Assembly: GCA_013151865.1 (NCBI GenBank)
Contig: JAADHN010000121.1
Location: 51,223 to 115,222 of the forward strand
Length of the DNA stretch: 64,000 nt
Origin: Kiritimatiellota bacterium
Lineage (GTDB): Bacteria > Verrucomicrobiota > Lentisphaeria > Oligosphaerales > JAADHN01
Reading direction: 5' to 3'
Shown here: piece after piece, positions 25,607-35,154 of the stretch
How the letters are laid out: every line of letters starts with the position of its first letter
Numbering within the stretch: the stretch's first letter is position 1
Translations under genes and position numbers: made by a program
Notes under the pieces: model-generated
The model's database searches: none
What the model saw: the letters and a program-made list of their open reading frames with translations, nothing else
Told to the model about the DNA's origin: nothing

Positions 25607-28135
25607 ATGACGACATCTGTCGCAGTTAGTTGGATTGAATCGGCGATATCGGTTGCCGTTGTGGCCGGGGCTTCCGCGGTCGGTGCGGCGCCCGCGAACG
25701 GCGCCCGGGCGCCTATTGCGGCCGCGTCACAGTCCTTGCAGCACGTCTCTCGGCGCATCCCCGCGCCGCTGGCCGGACACCCGGGCAATGTTTTCATGGA
25801 GGGTGAAACAGTCCGCATTCCCGTTCCGGCGGCCTTGAGGGACAAAACGCGTTTCCGGCGTGTGACCGACGAACGCGGCGAGGAGGTTGCTCAGGCGGCC
25901 GCCGTTGCGAACTCCGCAAGACCGGTGACCGAGGTCGTGCTCGGTCGCCTCCCTTTGGGTTGGTATCGCATCGAATTCTTGGATGCGGCGCGCCGGACAG
26001 TGGGCTGGACTTCCGCCGCCGTACTGCATCGGCTCGGGGTCCCGGTCCCCCAGGACTCGCCCGTGTGTGTGGATTCGGCCACTGCGTGGTTCGCAGCCCG
26101 TTACCGTCCCGAAGAAGAACGGGCCCGGGAAGTGTTTGCGACCTTGGCCGCCCTGGCCGGGGCAAACTGGATCCGAGACCGGCTGAGTTGGGGCGAGATC
26201 GAGACCGGCCCGGACAAATACGCGGCCCCGACCCGGTACGATTCGTCCGCCCGACTCGCCACCGAGCACGGGCTGAAGACCCTGCAGGTTTTTCACAGCA
26301 CGCCGGGTTGGGCGGTCGATAAAGCCCTCGACGGTGAGCGGGGAGGGCGGCGGTTTCCCAGAGATCTCCGGGTGCTCTATCGTTTCTGTCGGACGCTCGC
26401 CGTGCGGTTCAAAGGCAGGGTGTTCGCCTGGGAACCATGGAATGAGGCCAATATCGGCGGGTTCGGCGGTCATCCCATCAATGAGATGTGCTCGCTGCAA
26501 AAGGCGGCGTACCTGGGATTCAAAGCGGGCGATCCCCGGGTCACGGTCTGCTGGAACGTGTTCGCCGGCGGCGGCAACGATTTGCAGACCGAGGGCGTGT
26601 TGGAGAATGAAGCGTGGCCCTACTTCGAGACGTACAACATCCACTCGTACAGCGCCCCCGGTGCGTACCGCGACCAATTCGCCAACGCCCGCCAAGCGGC
26701 CTGCGGGCGTCCGCTCTGGATCAGCGAATGCGGCATTCGGCTGCCGACTCGATCCGCTCCTCCGTGGGGAGATATGACTCCGGCCGATGAACTGCGCCAG
26801 GCGGAATTCATCGCGCGCTCGGTTGCCTCGAGTCTGTACGCCGGGGTGGATCGGCACTTTTTTTTCATTCTCGGCAACTACATCGAGCATGACGTGCAAT
26901 TCGGCTTGCTGCGTCACGATTTCACCCCGCGTCCCGGCTACTGCGCCTTGGCCGCCGTCGGACGGTTCCTGGCCGGCGCCGAATGCCGAGGGCAACTGCC
27001 TCTCGAGGGAAAACCGGAAACCCGCGCAATCGTTTTCCGGGCACGCCCGGACGGCCGCCGGCAGGACGTTGTAATCGCATGGGCCGCCCGCGCAACCGAA
27101 TGGTCTCTGCCGGGAAAAGCGCGGATCGACGGCATGTTCGACTACCTCGGGCGTCCTCGACCGGCGACCACGGGAAGTCTACGCGTGGGGCCCCGGCCCG
27201 TTTTCATCTTGCTCCCGCCGGGCGAGACGGACGACTGGCCCCTCGAGCCGCCCCCAAACAAAGCACCTGCCCGGCCCGGAACTCCCACCCCCATCGTCCT
27301 TCAAACGCAGATGCCGCTGTCCGCCGTCCGTCTCAATATTCAAGGCTTTCAGGCGCCTGTGGGCAAGGCGTTCGACGTGCCGGTTGACGTCTACAACTTT
27401 TCGGACGCTGCGGTTCACGGCGTCCTGGCCGTGGACAAGGCGCCGCCCGGATGGAAACTGGACTTTGCCCCGGCATCCGTCGGCCTCGATCCCATGGGGC
27501 GCGTGCGGATCACGGTCCGAATCGACCTCGAGAAAGGGGGGAGAGCGGCCCTGTTCGGCGCCTGGGTTCAATTGCGGGGAGATTTCGGCAAGGCCGGGAG
27601 GCCGGTCCTCGCGTTTCGTCTGGCCGCCGACCCGGCCGCGATCGAGCCGACTTCGGCTCACGTCGTGGCCTCGGGCGACCGATCCGGGGCATGGGCCGAC
27701 AACATCGTGGGGGGCGCACGAATGCAACACGGCCCCGCGCCCGGCGGCGGCGTCCGATTCGACATGCGGTTTGCGGACTCCGATCCGTGGGCTTACCCCC
27801 GGCTCGATCTCGATGCAGCGGACCGCCCCCCGGCGGATTACGACGGTTTGCGGCTGACGGTCCAACTTCTCGAAGGCTCGGGCGCGGTCCGCGTCCAGTT
27901 CATTGAGGACAACGGCGCCTCTTACATCACCGACCTTTCCGTCAAAAGCGATGTGCGGACTCCGCAAATCGCCGTGGCCTTGTTCCGGAATGCGCATTGG
28001 GGCTCATGGTCGAAACCGGACGTGAACCGCCGACTCGACCTCGACCGGGTCCGAACGATTCTGGTGGGCATCAACTCGAAGCGCAACAGCACCGTCCGAA
28101 TGGTCGTTCGGGACTTGGCGTGGGTCAAATACTGA
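25607..28135 (+). CDS. exported clan GH-A glycoside hydrolase (GH39/GH5-like)
   Basis: 842 residues. ATG 25607 follows AAAGGAG at 8-base spacing, and the N-terminus VAVSWIESAISVAVVAGASA can serve as a signal peptide. An N-terminal beta domain (about 55-150) precedes a TIM barrel (about 155-480). The barrel has the clan-A catalytic pair: acid/base Glu in WEPWNEANIGG (about residue 280) and nucleophile Glu in PLWISECGIRL (about residue 374). The C-terminal part (about 560-842) has two beta-sandwiches, one an alpha-galactosidase NEW3-like module (VPVDVYNFSDAAVHGVLAV) and a terminal carbohydrate-binding-like module. It probably hydrolyses a plant or algal polysaccharide in the periplasm or outside. 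The specific family is uncertain. It contains one perfect and one imperfect copy of the dispersed palindrome. Confidence 0.82.
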   Translation: MTTSVAVSWIESAISVAVVAGASAVGAAPANGARAPIAAASQSLQHVSRRIPAPLAGHPGNVFMEGETVRIPVPAALRDKTRFRRVTDERGEEVAQAAAVANSARPVTEVVLGRLPLGWYRIEFLDAARRTVGWTSAAVLHRLGVPVPQDSPVCVDSATAWFAARYRPEEERAREVFATLAALAGANWIRDRLSWGEIETGPDKYAAPTRYDSSARLATEHGLKTLQVFHSTPGWAVDKALDGERGGRRFPRDLRVLYRFCRTLAVRFKGRVFAWEPWNEANIGGFGGHPINEMCSLQKAAYLGFKAGDPRVTVCWNVFAGGGNDLQTEGVLENEAWPYFETYNIHSYSAPGAYRDQFANARQAACGRPLWISECGIRLPTRSAPPWGDMTPADELRQAEFIARSVASSLYAGVDRHFFFILGNYIEHDVQFGLLRHDFTPRPGYCALAAVGRFLAGAECRGQLPLEGKPETRAIVFRARPDGRRQDVVIAWAARATEWSLPGKARIDGMFDYLGRPRPATTGSLRVGPRPVFILLPPGETDDWPLEPPPNKAPARPGTPTPIVLQTQMPLSAVRLNIQGFQAPVGKAFDVPVDVYNFSDAAVHGVLAVDKAPPGWKLDFAPASVGLDPMGRVRITVRIDLEKGGRAALFGAWVQLRGDFGKAGRPVLAFRLAADPAAIEPTSAHVVASGDRSGAWADNIVGGARMQHGPAPGGGVRFDMRFADSDPWAYPRLDLDAADRPPADYDGLRLTVQLLEGSGAVRVQFIEDNGASYITDLSVKSDVRTPQIAVALFRNAHWGSWSKPDVNRRLDLDRVRTILVGINSKRNSTVRMVVRDLAWVKY
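25905..25919. repeat. palindrome variant TTGCGAACTCCGCAA
   Basis: One mismatch from the family consensus, inside the glycosidase gene, read as GTT GCG AAC TCC GCA (VANSA). Confidence 0.5.
27954..27966. repeat. palindrome TGCGGACTCCGCA, inside the glycosidase gene
   Basis: Perfect 13-base copy, read as GTG CGG ACT CCG CAA (VRTPQ). Confidence 0.7.
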
Positions 28136-28189
28136 CTGGGACAGGCAACTCCAGGGCGGGGCGTCGCAGGCACAGGTCGCTGTTACCGT

Positions 28190-30211
28190 TCATTTCGCTT
28201 TCGCATCGGTCTCGGGGGGGTGCGCAGCGGCTTCCAGGGCCTGGCGCAACACGGCGCCGTAGCGGGCCACGTTTTCGGGGGCGTACGGTTTGGTCTTTGC
28301 CGCACTCGACGCGTAGATCCAGACCCAGTCGTAGGCCTCGAACAGGCAGCGGAACAGGGGCTTGAAATCGTCCAGGGTGCGGAACGGGGACTTGGCGTAG
28401 CCCTTGCGGATCCAGCCGGACGTGAGGTCCCAGTCGTGGAACGGCGAAATGGGCCCTGCCAAGACAAGGCGTTCCGGATAGACATCCAGCCATTTCTGCA
28501 CCAGACGGTCGCGTCGAGCGATTTTTTCGCGCAGGCTGTCGAGGCTGCGGTTGCAGTAGCCGGGCAACGTCTCGCCGCCGTCCAGGAGGGTCAATGGAAT
28601 GCTGTGGGTCTTGGCGTACTCGAGCAAACCGGTGAAGACATACGTGGGCGTGGTCAGAACGTCCCGGGTGGAATTCGGCAGGCGTTCGGTGCGTTCGAAT
28701 CGTCCGAACAGCGTCCAGACGACGCAGGTCGGGTACTCTTCGGCGATGATCCGGGCCATGTCTTCCCCGAGGCGGCGGCAGTTGGCGATCACGGCGTCCG
28801 GCGACCGGTCGCGGCGTTCGGCAACGAAAGCCACTCGGTAGGTGCGGTAGTCGTTGTAGGCCTCGGGATCGAGCACGATTCCGGGTGATTTCCAGCGGCG
28901 AGCAGCGCGTACGGCGAGGCGAAAAAGGGTAAGAAAAGCCGTGCGTGCACCGGTTTCGTCATCCAGATCGAGCGCTCGGATTGCCCGGAATACCTTGTTT
29001 GCGGTGGGCGCGCCGGCGTGGGAGCGTCCATCCGGGGCGCTGCCGACCATGCGGTTGATGCTCACCCACGGCCAGAGGTCGATGGCTCTCGGGGCGGCCT
29101 CTCTGGCGGCGTCGAGCCGGGGGGCCAGCGCCGAAAACGGCGGCGGCGGAGAGACGTCGTAGGAGCCGCGCAGGGGAATCGCGACACCGTTCCATACAGA
29201 GCCCTTCAGGCGCCCCAAGGCGGACAGATCCAGCGTGCCCAGCGGTTTGGTGTAGAACGTGATCAAGTTCAGGTAGGTGGTCTTTCCGGGGGCGAGGCTC
29301 CGGAATATGGAGGTTGCGGAGTCCGCAACAGCGCCCGCGGGGTCGACGATTTCGATCCGGGCGCGGTGATGGCCGGAGGGGACGGCCGATGCGTCCAAAA
29401 CATAGGTGCCGCGTTTCGAATTCAGTGGCTGTGTCAGAATCACGGGTTGCGCCTTCGAATGGAAGGTCCGGATCGTCAGGCGAGCGGTGCGGTCCCGGAC
29501 CGGTCCGACAAGCACAAGACGCAAGCGGAGTTTGCGGCCACGTTCGAAGATTCGGGCGCAGGTGTCGTGTTCCACGATGCGGGTGCGGCGACATCGGGCG
29601 AGGCGCATGGCGTCGATGTGGAAGTCGATGCGGTCGCCGTCTCGATACCATGCTTCGGCGACATAGAAGCGGATGCCGGCGACGGTGTCGCCGTCCAGGT
29701 GCGCAGCGAGCGGCACGCGAACTTCGTTCCACGTATTGGGGACGAGGCCGGGGATGGTGTACCAGCGCGCTACGGTTCGTTTGTTCCTGCCGGAAAGGAA
29801 ACCGACGCGCAGGACCCGTTGCTGGGTGAGCGAAAGGTCGGTTTCGGGGTAGACTTCGAAGCAAAGATAATCGTACGACGACCAGTCCTGCGGCGTCGAA
29901 AACGTTCTGGAGATCATGGGCCAGCCTTTGGCGTACCGCTCATGGGCTCGTTTTTTCCAGTTCACCCGAATCGTAAAGAGCAGGGAATACTTGCCCTGTT
30001 TGACGATCCGGGTGTCGGCGGTCACGGCTGCATCGCGCTGTTCGAGGTCGGTTTTGGGATCGCCTTTCAACCAGGCGGCGGGATTCTCGAAGTCGTCGAG
30101 CGGGGTGAATTCGAGGTCGGGCGGGATTTCGTTTGTGCCTGCGGCACGTAGAATGCAGGCGGCTGAAAGCACGAAGCAGACAAGGCGGCGGCGGAAAGCG
30201 GACTTCGTCAT
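28190..30211 (-). CDS. exported multidomain protein, putative carbohydrate-active
   Basis: 673 residues from ATG 30211, preceded by GGGAG at about 8 bases. The signal peptide is clear (FRRRLVCFVLSAACILRAAG). Residues about 30-200 look like a carbohydrate-binding beta-sandwich (LEFTPLDDFENPAAWLKGD opens it; WSSYDYLCFEVYPETDLSL and TWNEVRVPLAAHLDGD are typical CBM strands). A second beta domain spans about 215-300. Residues about 310-660 have TIM-barrel character (VLDPEAYNDYRTYRVAF, ISPFHDWDLTSGWIRKGY, WIYASSAA). No catalytic pair can be assigned with confidence, and the family is not recognised. It converges on the GH39/GH5-like gene with a 54-base gap. Repeat R2 lies in its leader, and a palindrome in the coding region. 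Confidence 0.7.
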   Translation of the reverse strand: MTKSAFRRRLVCFVLSAACILRAAGTNEIPPDLEFTPLDDFENPAAWLKGDPKTDLEQRDAAVTADTRIVKQGKYSLLFTIRVNWKKRAHERYAKGWPMISRTFSTPQDWSSYDYLCFEVYPETDLSLTQQRVLRVGFLSGRNKRTVARWYTIPGLVPNTWNEVRVPLAAHLDGDTVAGIRFYVAEAWYRDGDRIDFHIDAMRLARCRRTRIVEHDTCARIFERGRKLRLRLVLVGPVRDRTARLTIRTFHSKAQPVILTQPLNSKRGTYVLDASAVPSGHHRARIEIVDPAGAVADSATSIFRSLAPGKTTYLNLITFYTKPLGTLDLSALGRLKGSVWNGVAIPLRGSYDVSPPPPFSALAPRLDAAREAAPRAIDLWPWVSINRMVGSAPDGRSHAGAPTANKVFRAIRALDLDDETGARTAFLTLFRLAVRAARRWKSPGIVLDPEAYNDYRTYRVAFVAERRDRSPDAVIANCRRLGEDMARIIAEEYPTCVVWTLFGRFERTERLPNSTRDVLTTPTYVFTGLLEYAKTHSIPLTLLDGGETLPGYCNRSLDSLREKIARRDRLVQKWLDVYPERLVLAGPISPFHDWDLTSGWIRKGYAKSPFRTLDDFKPLFRCLFEAYDWVWIYASSAAKTKPYAPENVARYGAVLRQALEAAAHPPETDAKAK
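29313..29329. repeat. palindrome GTTGCGGAGTCCGCAAC, inside a gene
   Basis: Longest copy: perfect over 17 bases around a central G/C. On the coding (minus) strand it is read GTT GCG GAC TCC GCA ACC (VADSAT). Confidence 0.75.
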
Positions 30212-30242
30212 GGCACGATCTCCCGTTAGGCAGAGCCCGGCC

Positions 30243-30343
30243 ACCAGGAGTGCGTGGCCGCGCGCGAACTCGATTCTGGGTGAGATTTCCTTCCCCCCAA
30301 GCGGGTCCGGCCTGTCTGCGCGCTCCGCCCTGGCAGGCGCCGC
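30243..30343 (-). repeat. leader repeat R2, copy 2
   Basis: Reverse-complement match to 23961-24072 with the same ordered landmarks. It ends about 32 bases upstream of the start codon at 30211. The rest of the 387-base gap (30344-30598) holds no gene; it continues for a short distance with weaker similarity to the first copy (GCGGCGAAAGATYG motif in both). Confidence 0.65.
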
Positions 30344-30598
30344 CGCCCCCGGCGGGTCATCCCGGGCAGAACCGGCGAAAGATTGCTCGAGAGGGTCGCA
30401 CAGGGCCGGCTGTGTGCGAGGACCCCGTCGAGACGGGTCGCCTCGGGGGGGGGGCGGTCTCACCCGCGTTTCCGCCACATCTCCCATGCCCTTTTTGCGA
30501 GGCAGGTCACCAGTGCCGATGATTCGGATTATGCCGGGCGCCGGTGTTCGGATCGTTTCGACACACACGATAGAACGGAGTGTTCGAGACGCAAGAAC

Positions 30599-31225
30599 CT
30601 ACCACGTGCAATTCAAACCGGTCAATCGGAAGACGCCGAAGCCGTTTTTCTCTTCGAAATCCAACGTGGTGCAACTGCCCGGACCCACTGCGAATTGCGC
30701 ATAAGTTATGGGCAGCGGGATGTGAAGGAGATGACTCAACAGGGTCTGGATGATCCCGGCATGGCACACAAACGCCAGCGTCTGTCCGCCGGGCCGGACA
30801 ACCCGGTATCTTCCTCCCTCTCGTGCGTACCCCCGTTCGGCCAGAAAGGCGTCGAACTGTTCCCAGAAGGTTGCGGCGAGGCCGACCATGTGAGCGCCGT
30901 ATGGAACGTGCCGATGCCAGTCTTCCATGGTGAAATTGTCCCGGTGCTCGAACGTGTCGCTGCCGGGATAATTCCAGGCCCACGCCCGCCCGTGGTAGTT
31001 GCCGTCCAGTTCGCTCAGCCAGGGCAGCACCGTCGGGGTCATTTTTTTCGGACCCGCAATGTATTCGGCCGTCAGCCGAGCCCGGCCCAAGGGTGAAACA
31101 AGAATATGGTCGAGGGTCCGGGGGCGAAGTATTTCACCCAGGCGGCGGGCCTGGGCGCGTCCCTTTTCTGTGAGGGAATCGTTCGGGTAATCCGGATCTC
31201 CGTGCCGAATCAGCAGCAGTCTCAT
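30599..31225 (-). CDS. histidine phosphatase (phosphoglycerate mutase-like) family protein
   Basis: 208 residues. The N-terminus MRLLLIRHGDPDYPNDSLTE carries the catalytic RHG (His at residue 8), followed by TEKGRAQARRLGEIL and the VSPLGRARLTAEYI phosphate-binding Arg region. The second active-site His is in LAFVCHAGIIQTLLSH. The family removes phosphate from sugar phosphates, nucleotides or proteins; the substrate is unknown. Its ATG immediately follows the TGA of the upstream lipoprotein gene (TGAATG), and its ribosome site (GAAAGGGA) lies inside that gene, so the two are translationally coupled even though one product is cytosolic and the other exported. Confidence 0.9.
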   Translation of the reverse strand: MRLLLIRHGDPDYPNDSLTEKGRAQARRLGEILRPRTLDHILVSPLGRARLTAEYIAGPKKMTPTVLPWLSELDGNYHGRAWAWNYPGSDTFEHRDNFTMEDWHRHVPYGAHMVGLAATFWEQFDAFLAERGYAREGGRYRVVRPGGQTLAFVCHAGIIQTLLSHLLHIPLPITYAQFAVGPGSCTTLDFEEKNGFGVFRLTGLNCTW

Positions 31226-32764
31226 TCATTTCCCTTTCGGTTTGTCTTGATTGCAGGTTGGGGCCAGAGCGCTGCGCACGGCTTCGAGGTAGCCGAAACG
31301 GTCGCGCATGTTCGGCTGAAGGCCGGGGCCGCCCTCGGCCCATTCGGCCACGTTGTAACATGTGATGACCTGCGGCATGGAAGGGCGCGAGCGTACATGC
31401 CTGACGGCCTTGGAGAGCAGTTCGCGGAACAACGCCGGGGTGCTGCCCGGGCATTTCCAACGACTCGGGTGCGGGGTATGGGAGTGGCGTGCCGTCACCG
31501 AATTGACGATGGTGTGCGGATCGGACGGAGGTTCGAAATTCTCAACAAGTTTGCGGTACGTCCGGGTATCGCGGCTGAGCGGGTCCGAGTAGTATGCCCG
31601 GAAATGCAGCACCCCGGCCTGTTCGAGCCGGGCGCGTTCCGCGGTCTTCGGCATGTAGGGATGGCGTGCGAACAACGCCACTCCGTCGAATCCTGCTTGC
31701 TGAAAACGCCGGGCAATACGCGCATAAAACGCGTGGGTCTTTTCGGCGCCGCGGAAATTGTCGAACACGCCCCGCACCGCGCCTTCCTCCCACAAGTATA
31801 ACACCGGGTAGCGGCGGTCGCCGACACGAAGGGAATAGCGGTTGGGGTAGCGCAGGTAGATGTTCTCGACGAGGGCGATCCAGCCGCGTTCGACCCTGGC
31901 CCGGTTTTCGGGCGTCGAGGGCAGCCAGGGCGTTGGCGCCCACATCACGTATTTCAGGAGTTTGAAGTTGGGTGTGCGGTTGAAGAGTTGGTGGAGCCAG
32001 TAGAGTGACGACGCAGGCCGGTCCCAGCGGGCCAGCGCGGCTTCCGGGTCGCGACTGCTCCAAGCCAAGATCACGCCGCGCACATCATACTCGCACAACC
32101 AGCGGCACTGCCAATCGAGAACGACCGGATCGTCGCCCCTGTAGAAACCGAGCAGTGGATGGCGGGAGGGATCGTATCCGTCGCCGGGTGCGGCGTGAAA
32201 GTTCCAGGACCAATAATACCAGCCGATCCACCCGGAACCGCGGTTGGTCCGGCGACACTCGAGGCCGAAATCGTTGTACCAGTGGGCAAGGATATCGACC
32301 GGCAACGTGGGCAACGGTCGCCCCGGAGGAGGCGGTACGAGGCTGCCGGAGCGAAACGGCAACGGTCCGCCCAACTCCAGTTCGTTCTGTTCAAGGTGGT
32401 TCTGCTGTAGGCCGATCAGGTTGCCGTCGTCGTCGAACACGATGATCGGGGACGGAGAAATGTCGTTGCGGACAATCACGCCCGCCGGGGATTCGAAGCG
32501 TACGCCGCCGGAGAAATCGAGCGTGGCCCCGTTGAAGAGGTACGTGCCGTTGGGGTAGTACACCGGTCGGCCGAGTCGATGCAGGCGCGTGAGGATTCCC
32601 GTGGCGTCGATGCGTCCGGTGGGGTCCGCGCCTCGGACCACCACGTCGATCATGTTTCCCTGCCCGCTTTCCTCTTCGGCCTCTCGCATGCAACGGCATC
32701 CCCCGGCAAGCAGGCACGCTGCCAGAACGGCCAGACAAGACGATCCGGAGTCGACATACTTCAT
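31226..32764 (-). CDS. lipoprotein with pectate-lyase-like N-terminus and GH99-like domain
   Basis: 512 residues. The signal peptide CLAVLAACLLAGGC gives a lipobox-like site (Cys at about 23). Residues about 35-105 resemble the first coils of the pectate lyase superfamily 3 beta-helix: VVVRGADPTGRIDATGILT, then VYYPNGTYLFNGATLDFSGG. The chain then switches, with no full helix, to a TIM-barrel domain (about 130-500) of the GH99/GH71-like WbsX type: WIGWYYWSWN, LLGFYRGDDPVVLDWQCRW, and a late CYNVAEWAEGGPGLQPN, where a catalytic Glu would lie. Such barrels act on alpha-mannan-type glycans. Start at 32764 with GGAAG upstream; a longer upstream extension lacks a signal peptide. Coupled to the phosphatase gene. 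Confidence 0.75.
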   Translation of the reverse strand: MKYVDSGSSCLAVLAACLLAGGCRCMREAEEESGQGNMIDVVVRGADPTGRIDATGILTRLHRLGRPVYYPNGTYLFNGATLDFSGGVRFESPAGVIVRNDISPSPIIVFDDDGNLIGLQQNHLEQNELELGGPLPFRSGSLVPPPPGRPLPTLPVDILAHWYNDFGLECRRTNRGSGWIGWYYWSWNFHAAPGDGYDPSRHPLLGFYRGDDPVVLDWQCRWLCEYDVRGVILAWSSRDPEAALARWDRPASSLYWLHQLFNRTPNFKLLKYVMWAPTPWLPSTPENRARVERGWIALVENIYLRYPNRYSLRVGDRRYPVLYLWEEGAVRGVFDNFRGAEKTHAFYARIARRFQQAGFDGVALFARHPYMPKTAERARLEQAGVLHFRAYYSDPLSRDTRTYRKLVENFEPPSDPHTIVNSVTARHSHTPHPSRWKCPGSTPALFRELLSKAVRHVRSRPSMPQVITCYNVAEWAEGGPGLQPNMRDRFGYLEAVRSALAPTCNQDKPKGK

Positions 32765-33286
32765 TCGCTTCTTCCAGAGCGTGCTCCCGCCGGAACGCAG
32801 GGTGGATGACCCGGAGAGCCGGGTCGGAATGTATCCCGGATTCTTGTCCGGCGCCCGACGCCATGGCCCGAATCCATGTAATAAGCTACGCTCTCTCGCG
32901 ACGAAGTCCATGAATTGATCGCCCCAGGGGCGCATGTCAGTTCCGTAGGCGGTGGCTGTGTTGTGGGAATGGAGACCGCGCATTTGCCCGGTCGGAACAC
33001 GGATTGATGCGACAACCGAATCCGTCCGCCTGAGGCGGGCTGGACTCGGCGTCCCCGTTGGGGACCACGAACCAACGCGGTATCCGGTTTCGTCCGGTAT
33101 GGGAGCAATGAAAAAAGCTCGACGGCGAGGCCCCCCACCGGGACCACCGGCGGAACTGACATGCGTGCTCGCCCCCGGCCGTCGTCGCCGCGCGGAATCC
33201 CGGCAAGAATCCGTCCGACGGGACGTTGCAAACCCCCGGTTGTGCGTGTACTTCATGGGGAGAACCCCCAAAAGGAGGTCGCGGAA
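32765..33286. other. divergent intergenic region
   Basis: About 522 bases between a minus-strand lipoprotein gene and a plus-strand glycosidase gene. Long open frames run through on both strands but show no domain or start signal. It presumably contains both promoters. The plus-strand end carries the strong AAAAGGAGG site at 33270-33278. Confidence 0.4.
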
Positions 33287-34885
33287 ATGACGACAATGCA
33301 GAACTGCGTAGCGGAATGGCATTTCACGTCCCGGAAGAGCTATGCCGACCCCTTCCATGACGTGGAACTGGATGTGATCGTCACCGATCCCGACGGCGCC
33401 GAACACCGGGTCCCGGCATTCTGGGCCGGAGGCGCCACGTGGCGTGTGCGCTACTCACCTGCGAAGATCGGAAAACATACCTGGTGTACGGCATGCTCCG
33501 ACGAAACCGATCCGGGCCTGCACGGCGCGACCGGCGTCCTCGATGTGATGCCGTACGATGGCGACAACCCGCTGTTCCGCCACGGTTCGCTCCGCCCGAA
33601 CGTCGGCGGCGGTTGTCTCGAACACGCCGACGGCACTCCGTTCTTTTGGCTTGGGGACACGTGGTGGATGGGCCTGTGCAAACGCTTGGAATGGCCCGGT
33701 GAATTCCGGGAACTGACCGCCGACCGTGTGCGCAAAGGTTTCACGGTGGTTCAGATCGTGGCCGGACTCTATCCCGATATGCCCGCCTTCGACGAGCGCG
33801 GAGCGAACGAGGCGGGCTATCCCTGGGAAGCGGAGTTCGCACGGATCAACCCGGCTTGGTTCGACATGGCGGACCTTCGCATCGATTATCTCGTGCGCAA
33901 TGGCCTGACGCCGTGCATCGTGGGTTGCTGGGGTTATTACCTGAAATGGTTGGGCGTTCCGAAGATGAAACAGCACTGGCGTTACTTGGTGGCACGCTGG
34001 GGGGCGTACCCCGTGGTCTGGTGTCTTGCCGGCGAAGGGAGCATGCCGTATTATCTGTCGAAAACGCCGGACGAAGATCGTGAATTCCAAAAGCAGGGTT
34101 GGACCGAAATCGCCCGGTATGTGCGAAGAATCGATCCGTCGAGGCGGCCCATCACCATTCATCCGAGCACCAGTGCGCGCGACACGGTGGCGGACCCGGG
34201 CGTGCTCGATTTCGACATGCTTCAGACCGGGCACGGCGACCGGCGGAGCCTGCCCAATACCGTGCGGCTGGTGACCCGCGCCCGCAACACCAAGCCACGG
34301 ATGCCCGTGATCGAGGGTGAAGTCTGCTACGAAGGCATCGGCGGGCAGTGTCGAGAAGAGGTGCAGCGCCTCATGTTTTGGGCGTGCTTCTTGTCTGGCG
34401 CCCAGGGGTTCACGTACGGGGCCAACGGGATCTGGCAGGTCAACCGCCGCGAGCAACCCTATGGTGCGTCGCCTCACGGGATGGCTTGGGGACACACGCC
34501 CTGGGACGAGGCCGCCCGGCTCCCGGGCGGGCGGCAGTTGGGTTTGGCGCGGCGGTTGCTCGAGCGCTTCCGCTGGTGGAAGTTCGAGTCGCACCCGGAG
34601 TGGGTGGCGCCACACTGGACCGCCGAGGATTATCTGCTGCCGTATGCCGGCGGCATTCCCGGCGAAGTTCGCATCATCTACTGGTTCTGCATGTGGGGGA
34701 TGCCCGAAGTGCGGGAAATCGAGGCCGACGCGTCCTACCGTTCCTTCCTTTTCAACCCGGTGGACGGGAGCGAAACCGACTTGGGAGCGGTCGATCCGGA
34801 CGCCGGCGGCACTTGGCGCCTGCCCATTTCCCGCCCGCCCATCTACCAGGATTGGGTCCTTGTGCTGGAACGGGCAGCCCCGTAG
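33287..34885 (+). CDS. DUF5060-DUF4038 putative glycoside hydrolase (GH140-like)
   Basis: 532 residues. ATG 33287 has AAGGAGG at 8-9 base spacing. Residues about 1-90 form a DUF5060 beta-sandwich (VAEWHFTSRKSYADPFHDVE; WRVRYSPAKIGKHTW). DUF4038 follows (about 100-440) with PFFWLGDTWWMGL, typical of this barrel. Candidate catalytic residues are the acidic pair in WCLAGEGSMPYY and PVIEGEVCYEG. A C-terminal DUF5605-like strand set (about 450-532) ends the protein. GH140 members act on rhamnogalacturonan-II apiose linkages, but DUF4038 proteins vary, so the substrate is open. There is no signal peptide, so the enzyme is likely cytosolic and acts on imported oligosaccharides. Confidence 0.85.
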   Translation: MTTMQNCVAEWHFTSRKSYADPFHDVELDVIVTDPDGAEHRVPAFWAGGATWRVRYSPAKIGKHTWCTACSDETDPGLHGATGVLDVMPYDGDNPLFRHGSLRPNVGGGCLEHADGTPFFWLGDTWWMGLCKRLEWPGEFRELTADRVRKGFTVVQIVAGLYPDMPAFDERGANEAGYPWEAEFARINPAWFDMADLRIDYLVRNGLTPCIVGCWGYYLKWLGVPKMKQHWRYLVARWGAYPVVWCLAGEGSMPYYLSKTPDEDREFQKQGWTEIARYVRRIDPSRRPITIHPSTSARDTVADPGVLDFDMLQTGHGDRRSLPNTVRLVTRARNTKPRMPVIEGEVCYEGIGGQCREEVQRLMFWACFLSGAQGFTYGANGIWQVNRREQPYGASPHGMAWGHTPWDEAARLPGGRQLGLARRLLERFRWWKFESHPEWVAPHWTAEDYLLPYAGGIPGEVRIIYWFCMWGMPEVREIEADASYRSFLFNPVDGSETDLGAVDPDAGGTWRLPISRPPIYQDWVLVLERAAP

Positions 34886-35154
34886 ACACTGCGCGATGGC
34901 GCGGCGTCAGAGCAGGGCCACAGTGTGTCGCGGGGAAGACCGTCCCAACGCCCATTGACAGTGGGGCAGGGCTACCGGGATCGCTCGGTCTCGAGGATCA
35001 GGCCCCGGTCCCGGACGTCGGCGGGCTCGGGGAGCGGCACGGGATCGCCACCGGCAGGTGTGAGGATCGGGGCGCCTCTCTGCTGCGCCGGCCTGTCCCG
35101 GGGACCAAGTCGGCAGGGCCGGAAATGGTGACCGAATTGCGGACTGCCCGTGTG

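Noticed and set aside
31226..33406. Extended 726-residue version of the GH99-like lipoprotein
   Set aside because: The extra N-terminal part has no domain and would bury the lipoprotein signal peptide, which begins at 32764.
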